From Chionoecetes opilio (Eukaryota > Arthropoda > Malacostraca > Decapoda > Majidae), in NCBI GenBank assembly GCA_016584305.1, contig JACEEZ010019750.1:1-64000 (forward strand): 64,000 bases of DNA, read 5' to 3'. The position numbers were made by a program, and so were the translations under genes. This document shows, in pieces, positions 54,833-64,000 of the stretch; the stretch's first letter is position 1; each line of letters begins with the position of its first letter. The notes below the pieces were generated by a model. The model was given only the letters and a program-made list of their open reading frames with translations. It did no database searches and was not told the origin of the DNA.

Positions 54833-55454
54833 ACTAACAACCCTTTCTGGCTGTAGCTAAAACGGAAAATTTTCGGTATTATATGTATCGCCATTGGCAT
54901 GGAAATTGGGGAATTTGGGACTCAAATTAAGGATGAAAAGATCTGCACGATGATGTAAGTAAAATTTGTTAGTTTTTAGTGCCCAATACCGATTATACCA
55001 ATAATTGGGGTGAGTGGGGAAGAGGGTGGTGCTGGCTTCTGTGTTTATTTGATTTGGCGTGCGAAATTCTTGGCCACTCGGCCGATACAAGACCGATCGA
55101 GTGGTGTGTGAATTTTTTGAAAAACAAAGGCCGAGATGACTCCCAGCCTCAGTACCAGACCTCATCTCAGACGTTTGTTTGCCGACAATAGCCCAGTGTG
55201 AACCAGGCTTAACATCGGGGTTGCCAGATAGTTGGGCGGGTTTATGGCCAAATTAACTGATAAAAAAGTATTAAAATTTTTATATTAAATGTATTTAAAT
55301 ACAATGTATTTAAATACTCATAAAAGTATTTAAATACTGTATTTAAATACATGACAACCAATGTATTTATAAATACATTTCTAAATACACAAATGTATTT
55401 AAATACGTATTTAAATACAATTGTTTTTAAATACTGCCCAGCTCTGGGTGTATA

Positions 55455-55760
55455 CATATCAACTTGACCATTCTGTCCTGCCAATGGATGGCGGGGGGAG
55501 CTGCAGCGTGACTCCAGGCAGTCACGGATCACAATGGACCTGGCCAGTTGGCAGTTGACTCGGCCGTGTGTGACGGTTCGCGTGGTTGGTAGCTGTGGCC
55601 GGCGGGGCAAGGCAGTGGGCACACGTGGGGTCTGTGGTCTGGTATGTCATAGTACGTGTCCCTTATAATTATGTGTGGGGTATGGATACTCAGCTGTAGA
55701 TTTGTAGACTGGAGGTAGTTGTATTCACATAGTATATACAGAGGAGACAAAGCCTACCTG
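55455..55760. other. Unassigned spacer
   Basis: GC-richer sequence with no motif-bearing frame. Confidence 0.35.
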
Positions 55761-56981
55761 GGCGCCAGTGTTATGCAAAATCCCTGTTGAGTTGGCCTTC
55801 TGCTTATGTGCAGCTTATGTCAACACAGCAGCAGTGACTGTTAGGTTAGGTAAAGGTCATGTTAGGTTAGTTATACTGAATAACAGGTAAAAGGTCAGAT
55901 TAGGATAGGTATACAGAAGCACAGGCTTATTTGCCTAATCAAACCTGACCTTTACCTAACCTAATGGTCACTGCTGACCATTAGGGTAGGTAAAGGTCAG
56001 TTTAGGTTAGGTTAAGTATACAGAAACAGGTAAAAGCTTATTAGCCTAACCATAGACCACTGTAAACCTGGACTGCGCACGGAATATCGGCCTGTCGCAC
56101 AAGGGCCTGATGTCGGAGGGCCGCTGGGATTCATATATATATATATATACGGATCATATAGACTGGTTTATCAGTATATATGATATACTGTAGTCTTCGT
56201 AAATGTTTGTTCTATAATATCAAATAAAAAACAGTGACTTAAGTAAACTTCTTTTTTATTAGCTTTCCATTGCTATATTTCGTTTTCGGATAAATGAATT
56301 AGAACCATGCATAAATTAGCGTTAAATAAATAAATAAAATCATCAATCGGGTAATTTTCCCGATTGATGATGTTATTTATTTACTTATATATTTCTTTTT
56401 CTGATAAATGAATTAGCACCATGTATAAATTAGCGTTAACTAAATAAATAACATCTTCAATCGGGAAAATGACCCGATTGATGATTTTATTTACTTATTT
56501 AATGCTAATTTATGCATGGTTCTAATTCATTTATCAGTAAACGAGATACATCAATGGAAAGCTAATAAAATTGCACTTCTATTGATACCCTTCATGATAA
56601 AAGTTGACTCGCAAAGTTTTAAGTGGCGAAGAGTTGAAGTGAATCAGTGTCTCGTAATGGCATTTCTTTAGTGTGTTTTACTGTTTTTTATTTGATAATA
56701 TTATAGAACAAACATTTACGAAGATTACAGTATATCATATATACTGATAAACCAGTCTATATGATAGTCCATAGACCACTATATCTCTTTGTCGGGCGGG
56801 CCGCAGGCTGCTATGCAGCCTGGCAATTTCAAAACATTGTTGCGTGAACAGTCCAGAGATATAGTGGTCTATGGCCTAACCTAACCTGACCTTTACTAAA
56901 CCTAAGTCACTGCTGCTGTGTTGACGCAGCGCCGCGCATCCACAGAAGGCCAAGTCAACAGGGATCTCGCATAACACCGCC
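55761..56981. mobile_element. 1.2-kb fold-back element
   Basis: Almost the whole element is an imperfect palindrome. The outer arms match from GGCGCCAGTGTTATGC (left) to GCATAACACCGCC (right) and continue through TCAACACAGCAGCAGTGAC, TTAGGTTAGG tracts, CCATAGACCACT, AGACTGGTTTATCAGTATAT, TATTAGCTTTCCATTG and CATGCATAAATTAGCG. The centre has two smaller palindromes around CATCAATCGGG..CCCGATTGATG. There is no ORF. I found no clear target duplication, so the superfamily is unknown. Confidence 0.8.
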
Positions 56982-57693
56982 AACAATTTGGAGAGTGAAC
57001 TTGCTTGAACTGTGACTGGGAGCGGAATGAGGACGAGTGAGAGCGAGGTCACGCTCACTACCTATTTATATGCGGGGCAAGGGAAGGAGAGTTGCCATAT
57101 ATGTCCTACCTACGGCATCGTACAGTACATAATGCCCCCGCTTGAAAGAATATGTGTCCTCATGTATTGTAGGGTACAAAGAGACATGAACAAAACAACG
57201 GAAGACAAGGAGCTGTAAGGAAAAAAAATGAAACTGAATGGGAACACACACAAGATGCTGGGACGGACACACCTAGAAACAAATAGTCAACCCTCGATTT
57301 AACGGACCTCGATTTCCAAACCTACCATTTCCTGTACCGGGTATAGCGTGGAGCATTGCTATACCGGCACTAACAGGTATCAGGAGGCAGGAGTGAGGCA
57401 AGTGGAGGTAGTGGCTGTGTGGCTTGGTACAGTGTGGCAGAGATACAGAAAATGGTGGCCCTTTGGGTGTGAGGTGATTTTACTTGCTTGGTGTGGGTGG
57501 GGGTTGTGGGGGAAGAATTACCCTCAGGGCCAGTTGCAAGAAGGTCTCATCGTGTGCCCTATAGGGTCCCGGCGTGGAAATGCCCGACTGCACAGGTTCA
57601 AGAACAGCGTCATTTCACCCCCATCGTGTGCCCCGTAGGGAAACATCGTCGGGCGGTAACCCCCTACCGATGAGATGATCGATGAGCACCATA
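56982..57693. other. Unassigned spacer with a lone element end
   Basis: GTCAACCCTCGATTTAACGG near 57290 resembles a Tigger-like MITE end of the type seen at 49627 and 62311, but no partner was found. GGTATAGC..GCTATACC near 57338-57364 forms a hairpin. ORFs are unsupported. Confidence 0.35.
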
Positions 57694-57745
57694 TACAGTA
57701 AAAGCCTTATAACTCGGCACGATAGGGGCTCTGGCCCTTGCCGAG

Positions 57746-58006
57746 TTATGCAATGTCCTCCTCTGATATGGAAGAAAAAAAAAAAGAAAAAAAAAAAAGA
57801 AGTAAATACAGTACAGATTTGATATCAAACTCAGCACAAATAGCACGCATGGACGCACCTGCATCCATCCTTGCCAGCACTTTCACCTTTTCCTGCAGCT
57901 CAGGCTCTTCAATTTCATTCCCTTCCTGCTGGAGACACCCTTGCGTGATGGAGCTGACATCTTGATATACAGTACTGTATGATGTAATCCCAAAACACGT
58001 AAAATA
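57746..58006 (-). pseudogene. Tigger N-terminal HTH remnant (minus copy)
   Basis: Across a frameshift it reads MSAPSRKGVSSRKGMKLKSL and EKVKVLARMDAGASMRAICA followed by EFDIKS. This is the N-terminal helix-turn-helix of Tigger/CENPB-type transposases. It is followed by an A-rich stretch (plus strand) and no catalytic domain. Confidence 0.65.
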
Positions 58007-58288
58007 GGTGGCAAAGTAAAGCAAAGGTCGGGAACCAGCGCGTAGGCTGAGCCGTGTTTTTGTCGTCCAAGCACTGTCCTGGATTACGAATCCCAATCCA
58101 ATAACACTTGCTGAAATGTGTGTTATACTACTTTGTGATATTGTTTGCAATGTTTTGCATTGATTATTATTTCGGCTCCTACCAAGCTTGTGTTTTTGAA
58201 GCAGAAACCAATCCTTTTTCAATTTCGACAAAAAACGGAATTCGTATCCAAGACTGTTTTGGGATTACATCATACAGTACTGTATTTC

Positions 58289-58401
58289 AAGATGTCAGCT
58301 CCATCACGCAAGGGTGTCTCCAGCAGGAAGGGAATGAAATTGAAGAGCCTGAGCCTGCAGGAAAAGATCAAAAGGACAAAAATACGCCTTTATACGACTG
58401 A
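58289..58401 (+). pseudogene. Tigger N-terminal remnant (plus copy, inverted)
   Basis: ATG at about 58292 gives MSAPSRKGVSSRKGMKLKSL then LQEKIKRTK, the mirror copy of the minus-strand remnant, losing homology before the recognition helix. The inverse pair also includes upstream AAGATGTCAG and TACATCATACAGTACTGTAT words. Confidence 0.65.
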
Positions 58402-58548
58402 CGATATGCCGAGTGTAAGTGAAGAGATGCAGTTATAACATCAATATGCCGAGATACATTATTTTTTGCAGACTTTCTGTTTACATGTTCACAGAAGAGG
58501 TTGTGAGGGCATGATATGCCGAGTGAAAACCATGAGATGCAGTTTAGG

Positions 58549-58873
58549 TGAGGTGGTAGCAGAGTGGTTCGATCCCGAGTGAGACCCATAAATCCACTTG
58601 AAATCTTTCTGCACCGTCGAGTGGCCTAAGAACACCCACATGCCCTGTCCATTAACTCTACCTTCGACTGCGAGTGCATGGGAGGACACGGGGCGGCATG
58701 AGCCTCTAATCACAGGCGTCACTATAACAATCCTGCCTGCGCCACCACGGGTGAGGGCCAACCATCACAGCCCTCGAGTGAGCCTCCAGGGCCTACCATT
58801 CCACCCCTGGAGCTCACTGCCTACACGCGCTATAGGTATAGGTGTAATAAAAAAAAATAAAAAAAAAAAAAAA
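58549..58873 (+). repeat. SINE family B, head partly deleted
   Basis: Starts GGTGGTAGCAGAGTGG, then jumps to TTCGATCCCGAGTGAG (most of the tRNA-like part is missing). The body CACAGGCGTCACTATAACAA and GCGCCACCACGGGTGAGG is intact, and it ends in an A-rich tail at 58848-58873. Same family as 16792-17128 and 61596-62010. Confidence 0.85.
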
Positions 58874-58954
58874 GCTTTGTCTTTGCCATGCCGAGTTATA
58901 TCAAATTCCGAGTTATACAGTGCCGAGTTATAAGGCTTTTACTGTATTATCAAA

Positions 58955-59667
58955 TACAGTCAAACCTTCATATAACTGACTAAAGGGGGGGAGGAGGAGT
59001 CCGTTATAGCCGATTGTCCGTTATAGCGAGGGTATTTTCCCAAGGGGAGAAAAATATATGAAAAAACCGGAAAAATTGTGAAATAAATGAGAAATAATTA
59101 CAAACACAACCAGACTGTGTAGCTATGTTGGGAGGTAAACAGTGACTGGCACTACATGCTGAATTTGGTCCGCTCCTACACATGAAATAAATGAGAAATA
59201 ATCACAAACACAACTAGAACGTGTAGCTAGTCAAGCTCAAGCTCTAGTGAAAGGTAAACAATTTACTACAAGCCAGATTCAGCGGTGGCTTCCAAAGGTA
59301 TTGCTTATTATCATGACTAATGCTCATTATTATATATATTATATGGTTGTGATGTGCAGTTCTATACACGTTTCACTATTTAGGTCAGTGTAGCACTGCG
59401 TGTCACCTTAGATAAGGGTGATTTAGGGTGTTGAGGTGACAGGGAGACATAGCAGCGGCCACGCCATAACACTAATAGTCACTATTTTAAACAATACACA
59501 CCTTCTACCACTAAATCACTAGCAACACAGGCTCCTTCCTTATAATATTATATCTTAATGTGTGATACATCAAAACTCCTTAAAACCCAAGCATTCCAAA
59601 ATAAAATGAGAAAATAAAACAATAATGTTGAGTTGACAATTCGAGCGGCGATAAGCGGTCTAATATG

Positions 59668-59698
<31 letters not shown>

Positions 59699-59751
59699 AC
59701 GCAAATGGAGTCCGTTATATCCGAAGTCCGTTACATTGAGGTTTGACTGTA
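58955..59751 (-). mobile_element. 797-bp Tigger-like MITE, copy 1
   Basis: Ends TACAGTCAAACCTTCATATA and, inverted, TACAGTCAAACCTCAATGTA, with TA at both borders. The core GTCCGTTATA is repeated near both ends. It has the same length as, and is inverted relative to, 62311-63107. It starts only 8 bp after the end of the preceding Tigger-like element. No ORF. Confidence 0.9.
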
Positions 59752-60047
59752 CTTCCATTGAACATCAATAATCAACATATTCAATATGTGACACATTTCT
59801 GAGGAAGAATCAACGTGGTTACTAAGCAGAAAAGGCAGCTAATTCATAATTTTTAGTTGCCGTGAACTCAAAGACAAGTGGATAGATGTCCGCGCCACCT
59901 ATTGACAGCGGCGGGTGATATGGGGCAGGCGGGCGGAGTCCATCCACACCTCATGACGATACCTTGTCATCTACCTTACCTGTGTACGTCTTCCTGAAGA
60001 AGACTGATCAACTACTACGCCTGTGAACGCATCATAGGACATCACAC
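59752..60047. other. Unassigned spacer
   Basis: 296 bp with no gene. TTACTAAGCAGAAAAGG near 59819 recurs at 61670-61690 inside a SINE copy. Confidence 0.35.
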
Positions 60048-60162
60048 TACACTACCCTCCCGAGTTTCGCGCTTGCTTTCTTCCGGAGGCATAGCGCGAA
60101 ACTCGCGGATCGCGAAACTCGGGTATTATAAACCCTGTAAAAATGCTTATTTAGTCCGGGTT

Positions 60163-60270
60163 GGTTTTTTTTTTTTTTTTGTGTGTGTGTGTGTGTGTGT
60201 GCCTACAGCGCCGTTAGGCAGTGACCTCCAGGGGTGGGATGGTAGGCCCTGGAGGTTAACTTGAGGGCTG
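60163..60270 (-). repeat. SINE family B 3' fragment with poly(T)/(GT)n
   Basis: Plus-strand T run (60164-60180) and (GT)n (60181-60200), then GCC.ACAGCGCCGTTAGGCAGTG and CCTCCAGG.GTGGGATGGTAGG: the inverse of the SINE-B 3' end. The 5' part is missing. Confidence 0.75.
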
Positions 60271-60276
60271 TGTACC

Positions 60277-60335
60277 TACCGTATATTACAGCTTATAAGA
60301 CTCACTTTTTCCCCCAAAAAATATCCTGAAAATGC
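60277..60335 (+). mobile_element. Diverged pogo-type terminus
   Basis: TACCGTATATTACAGC and TTATAAGACTCACTTTTTCC resemble the left end of the intact pogo at 45870 (TACCGTATTTGC..ATAAGACGCGCTTTTTTTCC). A possible partner, CTTATGCGACACCGGCTGTT near 60724, is weak. Probably a relic of a related element. Confidence 0.4.
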
Positions 60336-60437
60336 CCCAAGCCCCTGTCCACCCAGCAGTGAATGGGTACTGGGTGTTAGCCTAGGGTTTGTGACCCGCT
60401 TCCCGGGGTGGTGGCTTCGGCCAACACTACGTAGAGA
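60335..60437 (+). repeat. SINE family A fragment
   Basis: CAAGCCCCTGTCCACCCAGC to GGGGTGGTGGCTTCGGCCAA, matching the body of the SINE at 14277-14475 without the tRNA head. Confidence 0.75.
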
Positions 60438-60449
60438 AGAGGAAGGAGG

Positions 60450-60520
60450 AGAGGAGCTTGAGATTGAGCTTGAGTTGGGAGTCACCCAGCGGATGCTGTT
60501 TTGGTCTGAGTGAATGAGCC
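60450..60520 (-). repeat. 3' tail fragment of LINE family 1
   Basis: CTTGAGATTGAGCTTGAGTT then GGGAGTCACCCAGCGGATGC is the inverse of the LINE end at 23925-23974 (ATCAAG repeats preceded by CTGGGTGACTC). Only the extreme 3' end is present. Confidence 0.65.
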
Positions 60521-60820
60521 TGACACATATCTTGTCAGCTGATGGTTGTGTGACAGTGTTATACGACAATAACACTGTCACAATGCCTTCCTCTCTTCTC
60601 TCCTGTCTCCTCCAGTACCTCCAGAAACCACAGTACCACACACGTCATGGTTAATCACTTATAAAGGAGTATTTTGTGGTAAATAGTAAGGTAAGGTGCT
60701 ACTTATTTCGAGGTGTTACCTATCTTATGCGACACCGGCTGTTCCTGTAGAGAAAAACACAAACAAATGGAAAAAAACAAAGCAAAACTACATACAGCTA
60801 TACTAAGCCTATTATTATAC

Positions 60821-60939
60821 TACAGGAAAACCTCGTTTATCCGGCACCCTCGGGGAGGAGCGCATGCCGGATAACTCATTTTGCCGTTGTTTTGAGAGTT
60901 ACTCTTATGGAATCGCCCAAAAGCCCACAATTTTTTATA

Positions 60940-60972
<33 letters not shown>

Positions 60973-61446
60973 CACAAGGAACTGGCCAAGGGCACAACAA
61001 AAATGGGTAACACAAAGCCCGCTTAGTTGCCAGTCCCTATAAAGAAGACAGTAAGAGAATAAAATAAAAAAGAGGGGTGAGCCAATTTAGTTCGGGAGGT
61101 GTCTTGTTACTCTTCTTTTGAAAAGATGTAAGTCATAGGAAAGTGGAAAAATAGAAACAGGAAGAGAGTTCCAGAGTTTACCAGTGAAAGGGATGAAAGG
61201 GTTGCCAACCCTGTGTACCCCACCAAATTTGAACTAAATTTCTGCCGATTTTCTCAGTTTTTGAAATAATTATACCTAATTAATGCCTAGGTTATCCTGC
61301 TGAGTGCCCCTTTCTACCCCGCACTCCTCGCCAGGATGGACAAGCCAGTCCTTGTGTCGCACGCCAGCACCACGAACACACTCTTATTTCACAGAATCTC
61401 TCTGATGGGCTCAAGCTAGCCCGTGGTCCTCCCTGCTGGAAGCCCG

Positions 61447-61491
<45 letters not shown>

Positions 61492-61546
61492 CCTGGTTCG
61501 ATTAGTGCCGTTGTTTTAAATGCCGGTTAAATGAGGTTCTCCTGTA
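60821..61546. mobile_element. 726-bp Tigger-like MITE
   Basis: Ends TACAGGAAAACCTCGTTTAT and, inverted, TACAGGAGAACCTCATTTAA, with TA at both borders and GCCGGATAA/GCCGGTTAA core repeats. It contains a T27 run (60941-60967) and an A44 run (61447-61490), which may bracket an older retroposed segment (CATCACAAGGAACTGGCCAA..). No ORF. Confidence 0.8.
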
Positions 61547-61595
61547 TACTAAGCAGGAAGGCAGGAAGACGTGTCCCGTACGTCTCTTATGGGAG

Positions 61596-62010
61596 GCGGT
61601 AGCAGAGTGGGTAGCGTCAAGATATATGCCAAGCTCGAGCACGAGCTTGACAGACGACCTACAAAGTGATACTAAGCAGAAAAGGTCACAAGAAGAAGTC
61701 TCCGAGTGGCGTTCTCGGTGATCCGAGTTCGATCCTTGATGAGGGCTGTAAAATCCATTTTAAATCTTTCTCTGCACTGTTGAGTGGCCTAAGAACACCC
61801 ACATGCTGCCCATTAGCTCTACCTTAGATTGCGAGTGCATCGGAGGACACAGGGGGCGGCATGAGCCTCTAATCACAGGCGTCACTATAGAAATTCTGTC
61901 TGCGCCACCACGGGCAAGGGCCAACCATCACAGCCCTCAAGTTAATCTCTAGGGCCTACCATCCCACTCCTGGAGGTCACTGCCTAACGGCGCTGTAGGC
62001 ACACACACAC
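61596..62010 (+). repeat. SINE family B with an insertion in its head
   Basis: A box TAGCAGAGTGG (61600-61610) and B box GAGTTCGATCC (61725-61735) are separated by about 80 extra bases, including GCTCGAGCACGAGC and a GTGATACTAAGCAGAAAAGG word. The body (CACAGGCGTCACTATAGAAA etc.) is complete, ending with (AC)n and an A-rich tail at 62001-62045. Confidence 0.8.
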
Positions 62011-62157
62011 ACACACCAAAAAGAAAAAAAAGAAAAAAAAAAAAAGCGAAACTCCGGGATATAATGCGCGAAAGTCGGGATGATAAGAATTTAGGACTCA
62101 GCGCGAAACTCGAGGATCGCGAAACTCGCATAGCGTGAAACTCGGGAGGGTAGTGTA

Positions 62158-62310
62158 TATGGTTTCTCAACGGATCCTTGCGGCCCTAAACAATACCGGC
62201 CAATACCCGCTCTGTATTCCCGCTGGGATATAAGTGAACAGACTTTAACTATGATTGAAATTTAAATGTATGTTACTTTTATGCAGTTACCATTTCGAAA
62301 TGATAATAAG
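62158..62310. other. Short spacer
   Basis: No recognisable feature. Confidence 0.35.
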
Positions 62311-63107
62311 TACAGTCAAACCTTGATATAACGGACTTCGGATATAACGGACTCCATTTGCGTGACTTTTTTTTTTTTTTTTTTGCATATTAGACCGCTT
62401 ATCGCCGCTCGAATTGTCAACTCAACATAATTGTATTATTTTCTCATTTTACTTAGGAATGCTTGGGTTTTAAGGAGTTTTGATGTATCACATATTAAGA
62501 TATAATATTATAAGGAAGGAGCCTGTGTTGCTAGTGATTTAGTGGTAGAAGGTGTGTATTGTTTAAAATAGTGACTATTAGTGTTATGGCGTGGCCGCTG
62601 CTACGTCTCCCTGTCACCTCAACACCCTAAATCACCCTTATCTAAGGTGACACACAGTGCTACACTGACCTAAATAGTGACACGTGTATAGAACTGCACT
62701 TCACAACCATATAATATATATAATAATGAGCATTAGTCATGATAATAAGCAATACCTTTGGAGGCCACGGCTGAATCTGGCTCGTAGTAATTTGTTTACC
62801 TTTCACTAGAGCTTCAGCTTGACTAGCTACACGGTCTGGTTGTGTTTGTGATTATTTCTCATTTATTTCACGTGTAGGAGCGGACCAAATTCAGCATGTA
62901 GTGCCAGTCACTGTTTACCTCCCAGCATAGCTACACAGTCTGGTTGTGTTTGTGATTATTTCTCATTTATTTCACAATTTTTCCGTTTTTTTCATATATT
63001 TTTCCACCCTTGGGAAAATACCCTCGCTATAACGGACAATCGGCTTTAACGGACCACTCTTCCACATATTCCCCCCCTTTAGTCCGTTATATCGATGTTT
63101 GACTGTA
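62311..63107 (+). mobile_element. 797-bp Tigger-like MITE, copy 2 (inverted)
   Basis: Begins TACAGTCAAACCTTGATATA with ATATAACGGACT directly repeated (62325-62352), and ends GTCCGTTATATCGATGTTTG..TGTA with TA. It aligns over its full length with the inverse of 58955-59751. It contains AGGAGCCTGTGTTGCTAGTG and GGTGACACACAGTGCTACAC, which also identify the fragment at 2885. Its family shows two GTTTGTGATTATTTCTCATT words about 120 bp apart. Confidence 0.9.
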
Positions 63108-63798
63108 ATATGGCTAAACATTACTGACTAGAATCATCTAGAAATGCAAATGAATTGTAACCATGAGAGAGAAAGAGAAAAGGAGGAGGAGGAGGAGGTT
63201 CAGCTGGAACGCCATCGGGGCATTGTCATGGTAACTCAAATGACCAACCTCAGAACTTGTGAAATCTTTTCGTACCGCCTCTTTCTATTGAAAACAGCAT
63301 TGCTAATACAAGTATTAGTTTATTTTTATGTTATAGAAAACAATAATTCATGATAGAAATGACAGGAATGAGTTTCTTTATACTGTAGTAGTAAATATTA
63401 TCATTCTATTTATAGCGCGGGTTGGTACATCTTGCTCCCGACGTCGGGACATCATGCCGATGGGGGCAAAATCAGACGTTCATGAAACTTATCAATGGAG
63501 TATCACGATGGTCGGGCACCCCACTCACTATCGTGTACTCGATGGAAAACGTCCATTTCTTGCAACTGGGTCTTAGTAGGAGATTTGAGAGGACCTGGAT
63601 TTGGGAGAGATGGGAGACGAAGGTTTGGGAGAGACAATATGGTGCTGATGAGGACGGGGAGGGCTAGCAGAATGAGGCTCGGGTTGTGGTGGGGTGGAAT
63701 GGGGAGATGGATGTTGTGGAGGGTTGCCAGGGAGGGGTTGTTGGTAGTGGTGGACTGGTAGGTAGCAAGGGGAAGTAGGGACTTTTTATTGTGAATCG
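63108..63798. other. Unassigned spacer
   Basis: A short GGA-rich tract lies at 63180-63200 and G-rich sequence at 63595-63760 gives unsupported ORFs. No gene recognised. Confidence 0.35.
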
Positions 63799-63921
63799 AG
63801 TCCTGCACAGTACTTTTAGTTCTGCCCGCCGAACCTGACTGCCCGTAGCAATCCTCTGCTAGGGTAGAGGGTTGTTTCGTGCAGTCTTTCGGCGGGTAGA
63901 ACTAAAAGTACTGTAAAGGAC
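63799..63921. repeat. 123-bp hairpin-type mini-MITE
   Basis: Inverse arms of about 37 bp: AGTCCTGCACAGTACTTTTA.. and its inverse ending AAGGACT, with few mismatches, separated by about 50 bp. It is small enough to be a fold-back MITE or a structured RNA template. No function can be read. Confidence 0.7.
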
Positions 63922-64000
63922 TGTATTAACAATCAAAATCCCTGTTTCCCCTGCCACGTCCATTTTCTTCACCCCCAGGTACAGGGCAGGCTTCCTTTTG

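Larger units (their letters stand above)
53429..55209. mobile_element. PIF/Harbinger-like MITE inside the hAT element
   Basis: Inverse ends AGTCTGGTTCACACTGGGC (left) and AGCCTGGTTCACACTGGGCT (inverse of right), flanked by TAA on both sides (53426-53428 and 55210-55212). The 3-bp TWA-type duplication and the GGTTCACACTG end fit Harbinger. No transposase or Myb-like ORF. It contains a LINE scrap (53540-53730) and a TTAA-type MITE (53913-54832). Confidence 0.7.
53157..55446. mobile_element. hAT element (non-autonomous) hosting nested elements
   Basis: Ends CAGAGCTGGGCA and TGCCCAGCTCTG are perfect inverse hAT-type termini. An 8-bp duplication flanks them with one mismatch (GGTGCATA 53149-53156; GGTGTATA 55447-55454). 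Both subterminal regions are arrays of TATTTAAATAC words (53178-53285 and 55280-55440). Without the inner insertion (53429-55209) it is only about 0.5 kb and has no transposase. Confidence 0.85.
57694..58946. mobile_element. Tigger-like element with inverted HTH duplication
   Basis: Perfect 26-bp TIRs with TA at each end: left 57694-57719 (TACAGTAAAAGCCTTATAAC..), right 58921-58946. The core CCGAGTTAT occurs three times at the right end and twice at the left. The interior holds two inverse copies of the start of a Tigger gene (57880-57990 minus; 58250-58370 plus). A family-B SINE is nested near the right end. Confidence 0.85.
60048..62157. mobile_element. TIR element with GCGAAACTCG ends and nested repeats
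   Basis: Ends TACACTACCCTCCCGAGTTT and, inverted, the same with one later mismatch, with TA at both borders. The core GCGAAACTCG recurs several times inside both ends (60090-60121; 62043-62150). The interior is entirely other repeats: SINE fragments, a pogo-like terminus, a LINE tail, a 726-bp Tigger-like MITE and a SINE. No ORF of its own. Confidence 0.8.

Noticed and set aside
58955..63107. LTR pair of a retrotransposon
   Set aside because: The two 797-bp units are inverted, each has its own TIRs and TA, and LTRs would be direct.

Overview
This window reads as an intergenic, repeat-saturated piece of a eukaryotic genome, most likely an arthropod and probably a crustacean. That is an inference from short TTAGG/CCTAA tracts, long GA/GACA microsatellites, many pogo/Tigger-type DNA transposons and several non-LTR retrotransposon clades. 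I find no complete host gene. Most long reading frames belong to mobile elements, and only one, a pogo transposase at 47579-48898, looks intact.

Layout. 1-10 kb: two blocks of low-complexity, indel-ridden sequence (about 1-2480 and 4690-9880) around a cleaner island with a GA/GACA microsatellite split by a MITE. 10-24 kb: a broken C2H2 zinc-finger array, a solo LTR, tRNA-derived SINEs, two copies of one non-LTR retrotransposon (minus strand 16.2-17.4 kb, plus strand 21.8-23.97 kb) and a long element bounded by inverted repeats. 24-30.5 kb: another noisy block holding two direct repeats about 4.15 kb apart with a primer-binding-site-like sequence, probably a decayed LTR retrotransposon. 31.8-44.0 kb: one RTE-like LINE (minus) split by an LTR retrotransposon (minus, 5-bp duplication GTACA). 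One LTR of that element carries a 998-bp Tigger-like MITE and the other a 4.7-kb Tigger transposon, so each LTR is the empty site for the other's insertion. The Tigger itself carries two further insertions.

44.2-50.5 kb: an old TIR element that has received a smaller TIR element (itself hit by an I-type LINE), an intact pogo transposon with perfect 27-bp TIRs, and a MITE that carries tandem copies of a LINE coding fragment. 50.9-55.5 kb: a CR1/L2-like RT fragment, TTAA-flanked MITEs with a THAP-like start, and a three-level nest (hAT, then Harbinger-like, then TTAA element). 55.8-57.0 kb: a 1.2-kb fold-back element. 57.7-63.1 kb: Tigger-like MITEs and SINEs nested in one another, flanked by two inverted 797-bp MITEs.

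The elements are linked mainly by nesting, which gives a relative order of insertion, and by likely cross-mobilisation of non-autonomous copies. At least eight TIR elements share a common end design: TA target, ends starting TAC, and a core word repeated near each end. All assignments come from reading motifs, terminal repeats and target-site duplications by eye. No database search was run.
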